Shown here piece by piece: positions 8,545-16,731 of a DNA stretch of 64,000 nucleotides. The translations under genes were made by a program, and so were the position numbers. Location: assembly GCA_942490645.1 (NCBI GenBank), contig CALNXN010000012.1, forward strand, positions 1 through 64,000, in the 5' to 3' direction. Origin of the DNA: CALNXN01 sp942490645. GTDB taxonomy: Bacteria > Pseudomonadota > Alphaproteobacteria > Rhodobacterales > Rhodobacteraceae. Under the pieces are notes generated by a model. It was not told where the DNA came from. It made no database searches and saw nothing but the letters and a program-made list of their open reading frames with translations. Positions within the stretch are counted from its first letter, which is position 1. Each line of letters starts with the position of its first letter.

Positions 8545-9501
8545 ATGACATTTGCAAAAGCACTGGGCCTGATCGCTGCGGCGGCTCTGACGATCTCAAC
8601 GCCGGCTTGGGCCGAAACGCGGATCACCTACAAATCAGCCAAAACAGGCTCGTCCTATTATCAGATGGCGGTCCAGATCGCTGAAGCGATGAAGGCTGGC
8701 ACCGATGGAAGCGTGTCCGTGACGGTCGAAGAAAGCCAAGGGTCGGTTCAGAACGTCATGGAAGTACGCGCGCGCGGCGGTGACTATGTGTTTACCACCC
8801 CGCCCGCTCTTGTCGGGTTGGCGCAGGGCGGCAAGGCGATGTTCGAGGGCAAGGGTGATCCGGCCTTTGACGACATTCGCGCGCTTTTTCCGATCCCGTC
8901 GCTGACGATGCATTTCGTAATGTCGGAGGCCAGCGGCGTGTCCAGTTTTGCCGATATGGAAGGCAAGACGATCCTGCTGGGTTCAGGGTCTTTTGGTGCG
9001 CGTGAAGGAGCCAAATACATCGGCCTTTTTGGGTTGGAGGGCAAAGTCACAATCGCTGATTCCGAGCTGTCAAACGCCGTGAATGCACTGAAGAACGGCC
9101 AGATTGACGGGTTCGTAACGGCGGGCTCCTACCCTGCGCCCAACGTTATCGAGGCGGCCGCCTCGACCGGGGTGAAAGTGCTGTCCTTGTCCCCCGATCA
9201 GGTTGCGGAAACCAAGCGCACCGAGCTGGTGATCCCAGCGGGCACCTATGCCGGTCAGGCCGAAGACATCACCACCACATCCCTGCCAGTTGTCGCCTAC
9301 ACCACATCGAAAATGGATGATGACACGGCCTATCTGCTGACCAAAACCTACTGGGAAACCAAAGCGGATATGGCGGGCGACGCAGCATGGTGGGCTGGTG
9401 TGTCCACGGACATGCTCAGCAACATCACCACTGCCATTCACCCAGGTGCGATCCGCTACTACAAGGAAATCGGTGCGGCACTGAACGACGCGCATATGTG
9501 A
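8545..9501 (+). CDS. TAXI-family TRAP transporter solute-binding protein
   Basis: A 318-residue protein with a Sec signal peptide (cleavage likely after ISTPAWA at about residue 23), then TYKSAKTGSSYYQMA and VEESQGSVQNV, the hallmark N-lobe of TAXI (TRAP-associated extracytoplasmic immunogenic) binding proteins. It captures a substrate in the periplasm and passes it to the membrane unit encoded 52 bp downstream. GGAGGAAT precedes the ATG. TAXI substrates are often C4-dicarboxylates or amino acids; the substrate here is unknown. Confidence 0.85.
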   Translation: MTFAKALGLIAAAALTISTPAWAETRITYKSAKTGSSYYQMAVQIAEAMKAGTDGSVSVTVEESQGSVQNVMEVRARGGDYVFTTPPALVGLAQGGKAMFEGKGDPAFDDIRALFPIPSLTMHFVMSEASGVSSFADMEGKTILLGSGSFGAREGAKYIGLFGLEGKVTIADSELSNAVNALKNGQIDGFVTAGSYPAPNVIEAAASTGVKVLSLSPDQVAETKRTELVIPAGTYAGQAEDITTTSLPVVAYTTSKMDDDTAYLLTKTYWETKADMAGDAAWWAGVSTDMLSNITTAIHPGAIRYYKEIGAALNDAHM

Positions 9502-9553
9502 TGCAAACGTCCTGCTCCGGTTGGAGCGGGACTCCCAATCCAAAGGCTGACGA

Positions 9554-11326
9554 ATGGATGATCTGCCAGCGCGCCGCGTCTGGATAGCACTTGGTGCGCT
9601 GGTCGTGGCGTTTCACATCGGGCTGATCTTTTCGGGGCTGGTGCCCAATCTGGTTGCGCGTCCCCTGCATATGGCGCTGGTGCTACCGTGGGTGTTTGTC
9701 TTCGGCGCGGCCACCCGGTTCGCCTTCTGGAGCGGTGGGTTGATCTGCGCCATCGGGATCGCGGGTTGCCTCTGGATCGCGTTCAACCATGTCGCCTTGC
9801 GTAACCAATATGGGTTCTTGGAGGGACAGTTTCAGGTTGTTCTGGCCATCACGCTTTTGCTGATCACCCTCGAAGGGGCGCGACGCATGATTGGCTGGCC
9901 GCTGCCTTTTGTGGCGCTCAGCGCCTTGCTGTATGGGCTCTACGGCCAACACATTCCCGGCGAATTTGGTCATGCCGGAACCCCCTTGCGCAGCTTTCTG
10001 GGAACACTGGTGGTCGCGGAAGGCGGCATCTGGGGCAGCCTGACGGGCGTTTCTGTCGGTGTGGTCGCGATCTTCGTGATCTTCGGCGCGGTGCTGAACG
10101 CGGGCGAAGCGGGCCAGGGGTTCATGAACGTAGCCGCCGCCGCTGCTGGACGGCTGAACGGAGGTGCAGCCAAGGTCTCAGTGCTGTCCTCGGCGCTGTT
10201 TGGATCCATCTCCGGGTCCGCGTCGGCCAATGTCGCCTCTACCGGCGCGATCACCCTGCCCGCAATGACGCGGTTGGGCTATCCCAAACGCCTCTCCGCC
10301 GCCGTCGAAGCCGTCGCGTCCTCGGGCGGTCAGATTATGCCACCGCTGATGGGCGCGGGCGCTTTCGTGATGGTGGAACTGACGGGCGTGCCTTACGCAC
10401 AGATTATGGTGGCCGCCTTGCTGCCAGCGGTGTTGTATTTTCTGGCCGTCTGGATGGGCATCAACGCTTATGCCGGGCGCTATGACCTCAAGGGCATCCC
10501 GGATGATCAGCGCCCTGACCGTCGCGCCGTTTTGATCACCTCAGCGTTTTTCATGGTGCCGTTTTCGGTCCTTTTGATGGCGATGTTCGTCCTCGGCTTC
10601 ACCCCGCAATACGCCGCCGCCCTTGCCATTTTCGCAGGCGGTGCTGCGCTCTTTTTTGACGGCACGCCGCGCTTTGATTTTCGTCAAGGGTTGGACCGAT
10701 TGGGCAACGCCGCGCTGACGGCGGGCACGCAGGTGGCGATGATCGCTGCCATTATTCTATGCGCATCCATCATCATTGGCGTGCTGGGCATCACCGGCCT
10801 CGGGGTCAAGATCACCTCCGTGATCCTTTCGGGATCAGGCGGCGCGCTTTGGCCTGCACTGTTGCTCACAGCACTTGCCTGCCTGCTTTTGGGCATGGAG
10901 GTACCGACAACAGCAGCCTACGTCATTTGCGTGTCCGTGGCCGGACCCGCCCTGATTGAACTGGGGCTTGAGCCGCTTCAGGCACATCTGTTTGTCTTTT
11001 GGTTCGCACTATTGTCCACCATCACACCGCCCGTCTGCGGAGCCGTCTTTATTGCCGCCGGAATGGTTGGGGAAAACTGGCTCAAGGTTGCACTGACTGC
11101 GATGGCGCTGGGGATCGGGCTATATCTTATTCCGTTGGGGATGATCGCAAACGAAAACCTGATCCGGCTGGGCTCTGACCCGGTTGCCGCACTATGGGCT
11201 TTTGCGCGGGTCGGTTTTGGATTGTCCTGTCTGTCCTACGGCCTCATTGGGCGTGGGGCGTTCTGGACGCGGATCATGTTGGCAACAGTTGGTCTGGCGG
11301 CCACTTTCTCTGGCCTCTGGCTGTGA
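9554..11326 (+). CDS. TRAP transporter fused permease (DctQM-type, TAXI system)
   Basis: A 590-residue, very hydrophobic protein. The N-terminal four-helix region corresponds to the small DctQ-like subunit. The rest corresponds to the DctM-like subunit, with SISGSASANVASTGAITLPAM and GQIMPPLMGAGAFVM as characteristic membrane-core motifs. Such fusions normally pair with TAXI binding proteins, as here. The transporter is driven by an ion gradient across the inner membrane. The next gene, a fumarylacetoacetate-hydrolase-family enzyme, starts 37 bp later and may share the operon. Confidence 0.85.
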   Translation: MDDLPARRVWIALGALVVAFHIGLIFSGLVPNLVARPLHMALVLPWVFVFGAATRFAFWSGGLICAIGIAGCLWIAFNHVALRNQYGFLEGQFQVVLAITLLLITLEGARRMIGWPLPFVALSALLYGLYGQHIPGEFGHAGTPLRSFLGTLVVAEGGIWGSLTGVSVGVVAIFVIFGAVLNAGEAGQGFMNVAAAAAGRLNGGAAKVSVLSSALFGSISGSASANVASTGAITLPAMTRLGYPKRLSAAVEAVASSGGQIMPPLMGAGAFVMVELTGVPYAQIMVAALLPAVLYFLAVWMGINAYAGRYDLKGIPDDQRPDRRAVLITSAFFMVPFSVLLMAMFVLGFTPQYAAALAIFAGGAALFFDGTPRFDFRQGLDRLGNAALTAGTQVAMIAAIILCASIIIGVLGITGLGVKITSVILSGSGGALWPALLLTALACLLLGMEVPTTAAYVICVSVAGPALIELGLEPLQAHLFVFWFALLSTITPPVCGAVFIAAGMVGENWLKVALTAMALGIGLYLIPLGMIANENLIRLGSDPVAALWAFARVGFGLSCLSYGLIGRGAFWTRIMLATVGLAATFSGLWL

Positions 11327-11363
11327 TCCCGGCATAGAGTTTACCAAAAAGGACATCTGACCC

Positions 11364-12059
11364 ATGGCATACGTTTTCACTCCCCCCGACCAAGCAAGCC
11401 TCGCCGTTGCGAACAGCACAGATCGTTTTCCGGTGCGCCGCGTCTTTTGCGTTGGCCGCAACTACGAGGCGCACGCGCGCGAGATGGGCAAAGACCCTGA
11501 CCGCGAGCCGCCATTCTTTTTCACCAAGCCCGCGGATGCTGTTGTGGATACGCCCTGCACGGTCCCCTACCCGCCCCTTACGGAAAACCTGCACTACGAG
11601 ATCGAGCTGATCATTGCGATTGGCAAAGGCGGCAGCAACATTGCCGAAGATGCGGTGATGGATCACATCTGGGGCGCGTCTGTGGGGCTCGACATGACGC
11701 GCCGCGACTTGCAGACGGAGGCCAAGAACATGGGCCGCCCCTGGGACTGGGGCAAGGCGTTTGACCACTCCGCCCCGATTGCCCCCATCGTGCCAATCAA
11801 GGACGTGCCCAGTGTTGAGACGGCGCGCATCTGGCTGGCCGTCAACGGAACCATCAAGCAAGACGCGGACATTGCCGATCTGATCTGGTCGGTGCGCGAA
11901 CACATCGCCACCCTGTCACGCTCAATGACGCTGGCGCCGGGTGATCTGGTGATGACCGGCACGCCCGCAGGCGTTGGCGCGGTTGTGCCCGGCGACGTGA
12001 TCACCGGCGGCGTTGACGGCATCGGCACGCTGGACGTGACCATTGGCCCGCGCGCATGA
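11364..12059 (+). CDS. fumarylacetoacetate hydrolase family protein (fumarylpyruvate hydrolase-like)
   Basis: A 231-residue short FAH-family enzyme. FCVGRNYEAHAREMG and the metal-binding Glu pair around HYEIELIIAIGK are visible, with GDLVMTGTPAGVGAV near the C-terminus. These enzymes hydrolyse beta-diketones such as fumarylpyruvate or fumarylacetoacetate, or decarboxylate oxaloacetate. The 4-bp ATGA overlap with a zeta-GST-type isomerase gene favours a ring-cleavage pathway (gentisate or homogentisate), where isomerase and hydrolase act in sequence. No dioxygenase gene is visible in the window. Confidence 0.8.
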   Translation: MAYVFTPPDQASLAVANSTDRFPVRRVFCVGRNYEAHAREMGKDPDREPPFFFTKPADAVVDTPCTVPYPPLTENLHYEIELIIAIGKGGSNIAEDAVMDHIWGASVGLDMTRRDLQTEAKNMGRPWDWGKAFDHSAPIAPIVPIKDVPSVETARIWLAVNGTIKQDADIADLIWSVREHIATLSRSMTLAPGDLVMTGTPAGVGAVVPGDVITGGVDGIGTLDVTIGPRA

Positions 12060-12703
12060 ACACGCTGGTTCTGCACAACTATTTCCGGTCGTCGACATCG
12101 GTGCGCGTGCGGGCCGCACTGAACCTCAAGGGGCTAAGCTATGATTATGTCCCGCTGTCATTGCTCAAAGGAGAGCATCGCGATGAGGCGCATCTGGCGC
12201 TGAACCCCAGCGGGCTGGTCCCGACACTTGTCACGGATCATGGCCCCCTGCCCCAATCACTGGCCATTCTGGAATGGCTGGATGAAACGCACCCCGAACC
12301 GCCCTTGCTGCCCGGTGATGCATGGGCGCGCGCGCGCATCCGCAGCCTGTCGCATATCGTGGCGCTTGATATTCACCCGGTAAACAACCTTCGCATTCTG
12401 CAGCATCTCGAAACGCATTTCGGTGTTGATGCCGATGGCAAGGCCGCGTGGTTCGCAAAATGGGCGCACGCTGGATTGACGGCCATGGAACAGCGTCTCG
12501 CCACGGAGCCTGAAACGGGCGATTTCTGCCATGGCAACAGCCCCACGATGGCTGATTTGTGTCTCTTTGCGCAGGTGCTCAACAACGCACGATTTGGGGT
12601 AACGCTTGATGCATATCCGACGATCGCACGCATCCAGGACGCCTGCATGGCTGTGCCGGAAATCGAGGCGGCATCACCCGCCAATCAACCCGACGCAGTC
12701 TAA
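12056..12703 (+). CDS. maiA: maleylacetoacetate/maleylpyruvate isomerase (zeta-class GST)
   Basis: A 215-residue glutathione S-transferase-fold protein. The N-terminal YFRSSTSVRVRAALNLKG contains the SSxSxRVR signature of zeta-class maleylacetoacetate and maleylpyruvate isomerases, followed by NPSGLVPTL and the QSLAILEWLDE glutathione-binding segment. It isomerises the cis ring-fission product to the fumaryl form, using glutathione. The overlap with the hydrolase gene supports a two-step module. It ends 6 bp before the convergent idi gene, which marks the edge of the photosynthesis cluster. Confidence 0.8.
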   Translation: MNTLVLHNYFRSSTSVRVRAALNLKGLSYDYVPLSLLKGEHRDEAHLALNPSGLVPTLVTDHGPLPQSLAILEWLDETHPEPPLLPGDAWARARIRSLSHIVALDIHPVNNLRILQHLETHFGVDADGKAAWFAKWAHAGLTAMEQRLATEPETGDFCHGNSPTMADLCLFAQVLNNARFGVTLDAYPTIARIQDACMAVPEIEAASPANQPDAV

Positions 12704-12709
12704 CGCCTG

Positions 12710-13249
12710 TCAGGAGGTTTGCAGCGCCGCCATATCGCCAAAGATCGTTTCGGCATGTTCGGCGAGGTAAATCCGCAGCCACGGGGTGTAGCGTTCCGGG
12801 CGGGCCACGGTGTCCTTGATCAGATCGCCAAAGCGGACCCACTCAACGGCCATGACCTCGTCCGGGTGCGCCGCGACATGCAGGTCATCGCGCGCTTTGG
12901 CCACATAAACATCAACGACCTCATGCTCGGTCAGACCGCCGCCCACATCGGCGCGGTATTCCAGATGGTGGCGATGCTGCGGGTCCAATCCAGTGATCCC
13001 CAGCTCTTCGTTCAGCCGGCGCACGGCACAAACTTCGGGCGCCTCGTCCCATTCGGGATGCGTGCAGCACGTGTTCGTCCAAAGCCCAGGCGTGTGATAT
13101 TTGCCCATTGCGCGTTGCTGCATCAGCACCGCATCGCCCTTGAGCACAAAGACCGACACCGCTTTGTGGCGCAGGCCCTTTACATGGGCCTCCAGCTTTT
13201 CCACGGGGGTCAATGTGCCGTTCACCCAGGCCGGGATCATAATCGTCAT
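12710..13249 (-). CDS. idi: isopentenyl-diphosphate delta-isomerase (type I)
   Basis: A 179-residue type I IPP isomerase that interconverts IPP and DMAPP. The active-site Cys lies in TNTCCTHP and the Nudix-like Glu residues in the RRLNEELG segment. It is the last gene of the minus-strand operon bchG - PucC-like - bchP - idi and overlaps bchP by 4 bp (ATGA), the same context as the idi-type gene in Rhodobacter clusters. It feeds the prenyl tail of bacteriochlorophyll and the carotenoids. Confidence 0.9.
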   Translation of the reverse strand: MTIMIPAWVNGTLTPVEKLEAHVKGLRHKAVSVFVLKGDAVLMQQRAMGKYHTPGLWTNTCCTHPEWDEAPEVCAVRRLNEELGITGLDPQHRHHLEYRADVGGGLTEHEVVDVYVAKARDDLHVAAHPDEVMAVEWVRFGDLIKDTVARPERYTPWLRIYLAEHAETIFGDMAALQTS

Positions 13250-14424
13250 ACGCGCGTCGTTGCCACGATCCCCGTCAGATGTGCAAGGTTTTTCAACCCG
13301 ATTTTCAGGTGCGCCATGGGGCGTGCCCGCACCAGTTTCTTGTTCATATAGGCCTCGAACGTGAGGCGCTGAACATCAATATCGTGACAGAGCGACACAA
13401 AGCGTTCGCGCCGCTCGTCGCTGCGATAATAAGCGTTTTGCATCGATCCCAACACGCGGAACACCATCTTGTGCTCCTTCATGAAGAGGGATCGTGCCAG
13501 CCGCAGATCCTTGACCCGGCCCGATGCCAATGTCGCGGCACAGGCGGTCGCCGCGACCCGGCCACCGACCATCGCATAGTAAATCCCTTCGCCGGATGAT
13601 GGTGCCACGACGCCGGCGGCGTCCCCGGCCAGCAGAACGTCCTTGCCGTTGTCCCAACGATCCAGCGGCCTAAGCGGAATGGGCGCGCCCTCGCGGCGGA
13701 TGGTTTCGCAATCCGCCAAACCAGATGCCACGCGCAGAGCCGCGGTGGCTTCCTTGAGATTGACCGACGACAGCTCTGTGCCCATGCCAACGCTGGCACT
13801 GTCCCCATGCGGAAAGACCCATCCGTAAAAATCGGGCGAGATCGCGCCATCATAAATCACATCACAACGCTGCGGATCGTAGATGTCGGTCTTGGGCGGA
13901 GCCTTGATGATCTCATGATAGGCGAACACCAGCGGCACCTTATCCGCGTCCTTGACCTCGGCCAGACCAACGCGCGACTTCGCGCCATCCGCTCCGATAA
14001 CCAGCTTGCAGGGCAGTTCGCATTCCTCTTGGGTTTGCTTGTCACGGTAGATCACGACGGGGGTGCCATTCGGGCGCTCAATCCGCACGAATGTGCCGGT
14101 GAAATATTCCGCACCTGCGTCAACCGCACGGGCGCGCAGGAAGGGGTCGAAATCCTTGCGATCCACCATGCCGACAAACCCGTTTTCAATCGGGATATCC
14201 ACGTGACGCCCGCTGGGCGAGATCATCCGTGCGGTGTTCACCTTCGCCAGCAGTTGATCATCGGTGATGTGAAAATCCTGCATCAGGCGCGGCGGGATCG
14301 CACCGCCGCAGGGTTTGATCCGACCCTCCCGGTCCAGCAGCGCGACGCTGTGACCGGAGTTCACCAGATCCAAGGCTGCGGTGGCCCCGGACGGGCCGCC
14401 TCCGACGACGACGACATCAAACAT
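13246..14424 (-). CDS. bchP: geranylgeranyl diphosphate/bacteriochlorophyllide reductase
   Basis: A 392-residue FAD-dependent geranylgeranyl reductase. The N-terminal VVVGGGPSGATAALDL is the FAD-binding Rossmann motif, and GDAAGVVAPSSGEGIYYAM is the conserved C-terminal FAD and substrate segment of ChlP/BchP. It reduces the geranylgeranyl group of bacteriochlorophyll to phytyl at the membrane using NADPH. It sits between idi and the PucC-like gene, the standard position. The length is normal and there is no sign of damage. Confidence 0.93.
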   Translation of the reverse strand: MFDVVVVGGGPSGATAALDLVNSGHSVALLDREGRIKPCGGAIPPRLMQDFHITDDQLLAKVNTARMISPSGRHVDIPIENGFVGMVDRKDFDPFLRARAVDAGAEYFTGTFVRIERPNGTPVVIYRDKQTQEECELPCKLVIGADGAKSRVGLAEVKDADKVPLVFAYHEIIKAPPKTDIYDPQRCDVIYDGAISPDFYGWVFPHGDSASVGMGTELSSVNLKEATAALRVASGLADCETIRREGAPIPLRPLDRWDNGKDVLLAGDAAGVVAPSSGEGIYYAMVGGRVAATACAATLASGRVKDLRLARSLFMKEHKMVFRVLGSMQNAYYRSDERRERFVSLCHDIDVQRLTFEAYMNKKLVRARPMAHLKIGLKNLAHLTGIVATTRV

Positions 14425-14426
14425 AT

Positions 14427-15725
14427 CTATTCTCCTGGCATCATTGCGGTCTGGCCCTCGGGCGCCGCATGGGGTGAAGTCAGCCGCAGGGCGAGCGCCG
14501 CCGCGATCAGAAATACAAATCCTTCAAAGGCAAAGACAGTGCCGTAGGCCGCGGCATCCGATGTCGACAACAAGCGCATCACATCGACCATGGCCGTCCC
14601 GATGAACGAACCCAGCCCGAAGGCGATCGCCTGTGCGGCGCCGAACAGACCCATGCGCAAGCCTTCGCGCCCGTCGCCGCCTTCGCGTGCAAGGCCCATC
14701 ATTGCGCCGATGGCAGCCACCGCGAAGGCACCGTTGGCCAGTCCGAGGGTAAAGATGTTGGCCGCAATCGGCCATGTGTCAGCATGCAAACCACCATAGG
14801 CCAGCCCAACCAGGGACACCCCGGACAACAGGCAACCGCCCACGACCCACACCCGGATCGGCACGATCACCCAGCGCGCCAGAAGCGTGCCGCCGATCAA
14901 AACCGCGATCATCCCCATCAAGGCGCCCGCGTGATGCATCCCGCCCAACTGGGTGCTTTCCCCCACCGTCAGGCCGAAAACATGCCCACCAAAGGGTTCC
15001 AGGATAAGGTCCTGAAGGTTGTAGGCCAGCATGGAGGCAAAGACGAAAATGGTGAAGATCCGCACCCGCGGTTCTGTCCACAACTCACGCACCACATCGC
15101 GGAAGTCTCCGTCCTTGGCCGCCGGCGCGCGCATATCTCCACGCTCCTGACCCCAGACGCCGATCACGCTGAGGGTGCAGGCCACGGCGCAAACACCAAG
15201 TGTCACGCTGACCAGCCGCGTATGCGTGTAAGGGTCCAACAGCAGCCCCGCCGTGATCCCTGTAACCGCCAGACCAAAGATCATCATGATCCAAACCAGA
15301 CTGCCCGCAGGTGCCTGGCGTTCGGGGCTGACCCGTGCGGCCAGAAGCGCCAACAAGTTTGTGCCCGCAGCACCAATGCCCAGACCGATCAGCAAGAACG
15401 ACGGCACGGCCGCTGCAATGCCCAACCACGCAACCCGGTCCATGATCCCGACGGATACGGCCGCTGCGACAGCGCCCGCTGCCAACAAAAACACGCCGCC
15501 CAGGATCCAAGGTGTGCGCTGCCCGCCCTGATCGGCACCGTGGCCGAACCGCGGGCGCAGGAATTGCGTGCCATAGTATATAGAGACCAAAAGCCCCGGT
15601 AGGATCGCAGGCATCGCCAGTTCAACGACCATCACGCGGTTCATCGTGGCCGTGGTCAGAACAACAATCGACCCAAGGGCCAGTTGCACCAGCCCAAGGC
15701 GCGCAATGCCCAACCATCCCAGCAT
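14427..15725 (-). CDS. PucC/LhaA-family MFS protein (bchG-bchP intergenic member)
   Basis: A 432-residue membrane protein with about 12 hydrophobic segments and the family signature LVSIYYGTQFLRPRFGHGAD near residue 50. PucC/LhaA proteins help deliver bacteriochlorophyll or assemble light-harvesting complexes. The gene between bchG and bchP has been called bch2 or orf428 in Rhodobacter, and its exact role is not settled. It overlaps bchG by one base and is followed by bchP after 2 bp. A second family member, lhaA, lies at 27942-29384. Confidence 0.88.
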   Translation of the reverse strand: MLGWLGIARLGLVQLALGSIVVLTTATMNRVMVVELAMPAILPGLLVSIYYGTQFLRPRFGHGADQGGQRTPWILGGVFLLAAGAVAAAVSVGIMDRVAWLGIAAAVPSFLLIGLGIGAAGTNLLALLAARVSPERQAPAGSLVWIMMIFGLAVTGITAGLLLDPYTHTRLVSVTLGVCAVACTLSVIGVWGQERGDMRAPAAKDGDFRDVVRELWTEPRVRIFTIFVFASMLAYNLQDLILEPFGGHVFGLTVGESTQLGGMHHAGALMGMIAVLIGGTLLARWVIVPIRVWVVGGCLLSGVSLVGLAYGGLHADTWPIAANIFTLGLANGAFAVAAIGAMMGLAREGGDGREGLRMGLFGAAQAIAFGLGSFIGTAMVDVMRLLSTSDAAAYGTVFAFEGFVFLIAAALALRLTSPHAAPEGQTAMMPGE

Positions 15726-16624
15726 CAGCTCAGCCCCCGTATCGCAAACGCGGTGATCATCATGCCGGAGACATAAAGCAAAACGCCCGTACCGTTGTAC
15801 CAGGGCGCTTTGGCTTTGGGGTCTTTGAACATCACTGTCATCGCCCAGAATTGCAGGGCCAGAACAGCCGCCACGCCAAGCGCGTGCAGCGGGCGGTCCC
15901 AGTAGATCAATAATCCGATCACAACAGCCTGTGGAACGGCCATGACGGTGCAGGCCACCTTGGCGGCCTTCTCGGGACCAAGCGTGACAGGCAGGGAATT
16001 CACGCCCATCTGGCGGTCCCCTTCCAGCGCCTTGAAATCATTCAGCGTCATGATGCCGTGTGCGCCGAGCCCATAAAGAAGTGCCACGATAATCACCGGC
16101 AGCGCAGGTGCGCCCGCGCTCAGAACGGCAGCACCTGTAAACCACGGGAGGGTTTCATAGCTCAGCCCAACAAGCCCCGGCCCCCACCATCCCGACCGCT
16201 TGAGCCGAACGGGTTCTGCGGAATAGGCCCACGCGGCCAAGACGCCCAGAACCGTCGCGCCAAAACCCCACGGGCCAAGTTGCCACCCCACAAAGAGCGA
16301 CAGAACAGACATCGCCAACGCAATCCACAGACCCCAACGGCCCGGAATACGTCCGGACGGGATTGGCCTGTCCGGCTCGTTGATGGCATCGACGTGGCGG
16401 TCACACCAATCGTTGGCGGCCTGACTCATGCCGCAGACAATCGGCCCGGCAAGCAACACACCCAAAACAACCGAAGGCCAATGGCCCGACGGCGCCACCC
16501 CTGATGAGATCGCACCGCACAAATAGGCCCACATCGGTGGAAACCATGTGATCGGTTTGATCAGCCGGAGGGCGGCTGCGGGTTCGGGGAATCGCCGAGA
16601 CTGTATGGATTGAGTGACAGACAT
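15725..16624 (-). CDS. bchG: bacteriochlorophyll a synthase (prenyltransferase)
   Basis: An integral-membrane UbiA-family prenyltransferase of about 299 residues. The Asp-rich motif NDWCDRHVDAINEPDRPIPS binds the prenyl diphosphate, and KPITWFPPMWAY opens the first helix. It esterifies bacteriochlorophyllide with geranylgeranyl diphosphate. An upstream in-frame ATG at 16672 exists, but ATG 16624 gives the usual N-terminus (MSVTQS...). A TGT-N12-ACA operator begins only one base upstream of that ATG, so the mRNA start and the true initiation codon need mapping. Confidence 0.92.
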   Translation of the reverse strand: MSVTQSIQSRRFPEPAAALRLIKPITWFPPMWAYLCGAISSGVAPSGHWPSVVLGVLLAGPIVCGMSQAANDWCDRHVDAINEPDRPIPSGRIPGRWGLWIALAMSVLSLFVGWQLGPWGFGATVLGVLAAWAYSAEPVRLKRSGWWGPGLVGLSYETLPWFTGAAVLSAGAPALPVIIVALLYGLGAHGIMTLNDFKALEGDRQMGVNSLPVTLGPEKAAKVACTVMAVPQAVVIGLLIYWDRPLHALGVAAVLALQFWAMTVMFKDPKAKAPWYNGTGVLLYVSGMMITAFAIRGLS

Positions 16625-16648
16625 GTGTAAACTATGCCTGACACATGT
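16621..16648. promoter_or_regulatory. PpsR/CrtJ operator with extended inverted repeat at the bchG start
   Basis: TGTaaactatgcctgACA (16626-16643) fits the PpsR consensus TGT-N12-ACA. The half-sites extend to 8-bp perfect inverted arms, ACATGTGT at 16621-16628 and ACACATGT at 16641-16648, with 12 bp between. The left arm overlaps the preferred bchG start codon (16622-16624). Only one site is seen here, whereas the bchF, crtE and bchC operators are close pairs. Confidence 0.7.
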
Positions 16649-16731
16649 GAGCGGATCAAGAGAAAGCTGCACGCCTGTTCAGGGGAGTTCATGCACATTC
16701 CGGATCAACGCAGCGCCTTTCGGCACAGGGT

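Noticed and set aside
8350..8548. Two overlapping frames of about 60 codons on opposite strands before the TRAP binding protein
   Set aside because: They overlap each other almost completely, lack ribosome-binding sites and lie in an AT-rich promoter region.
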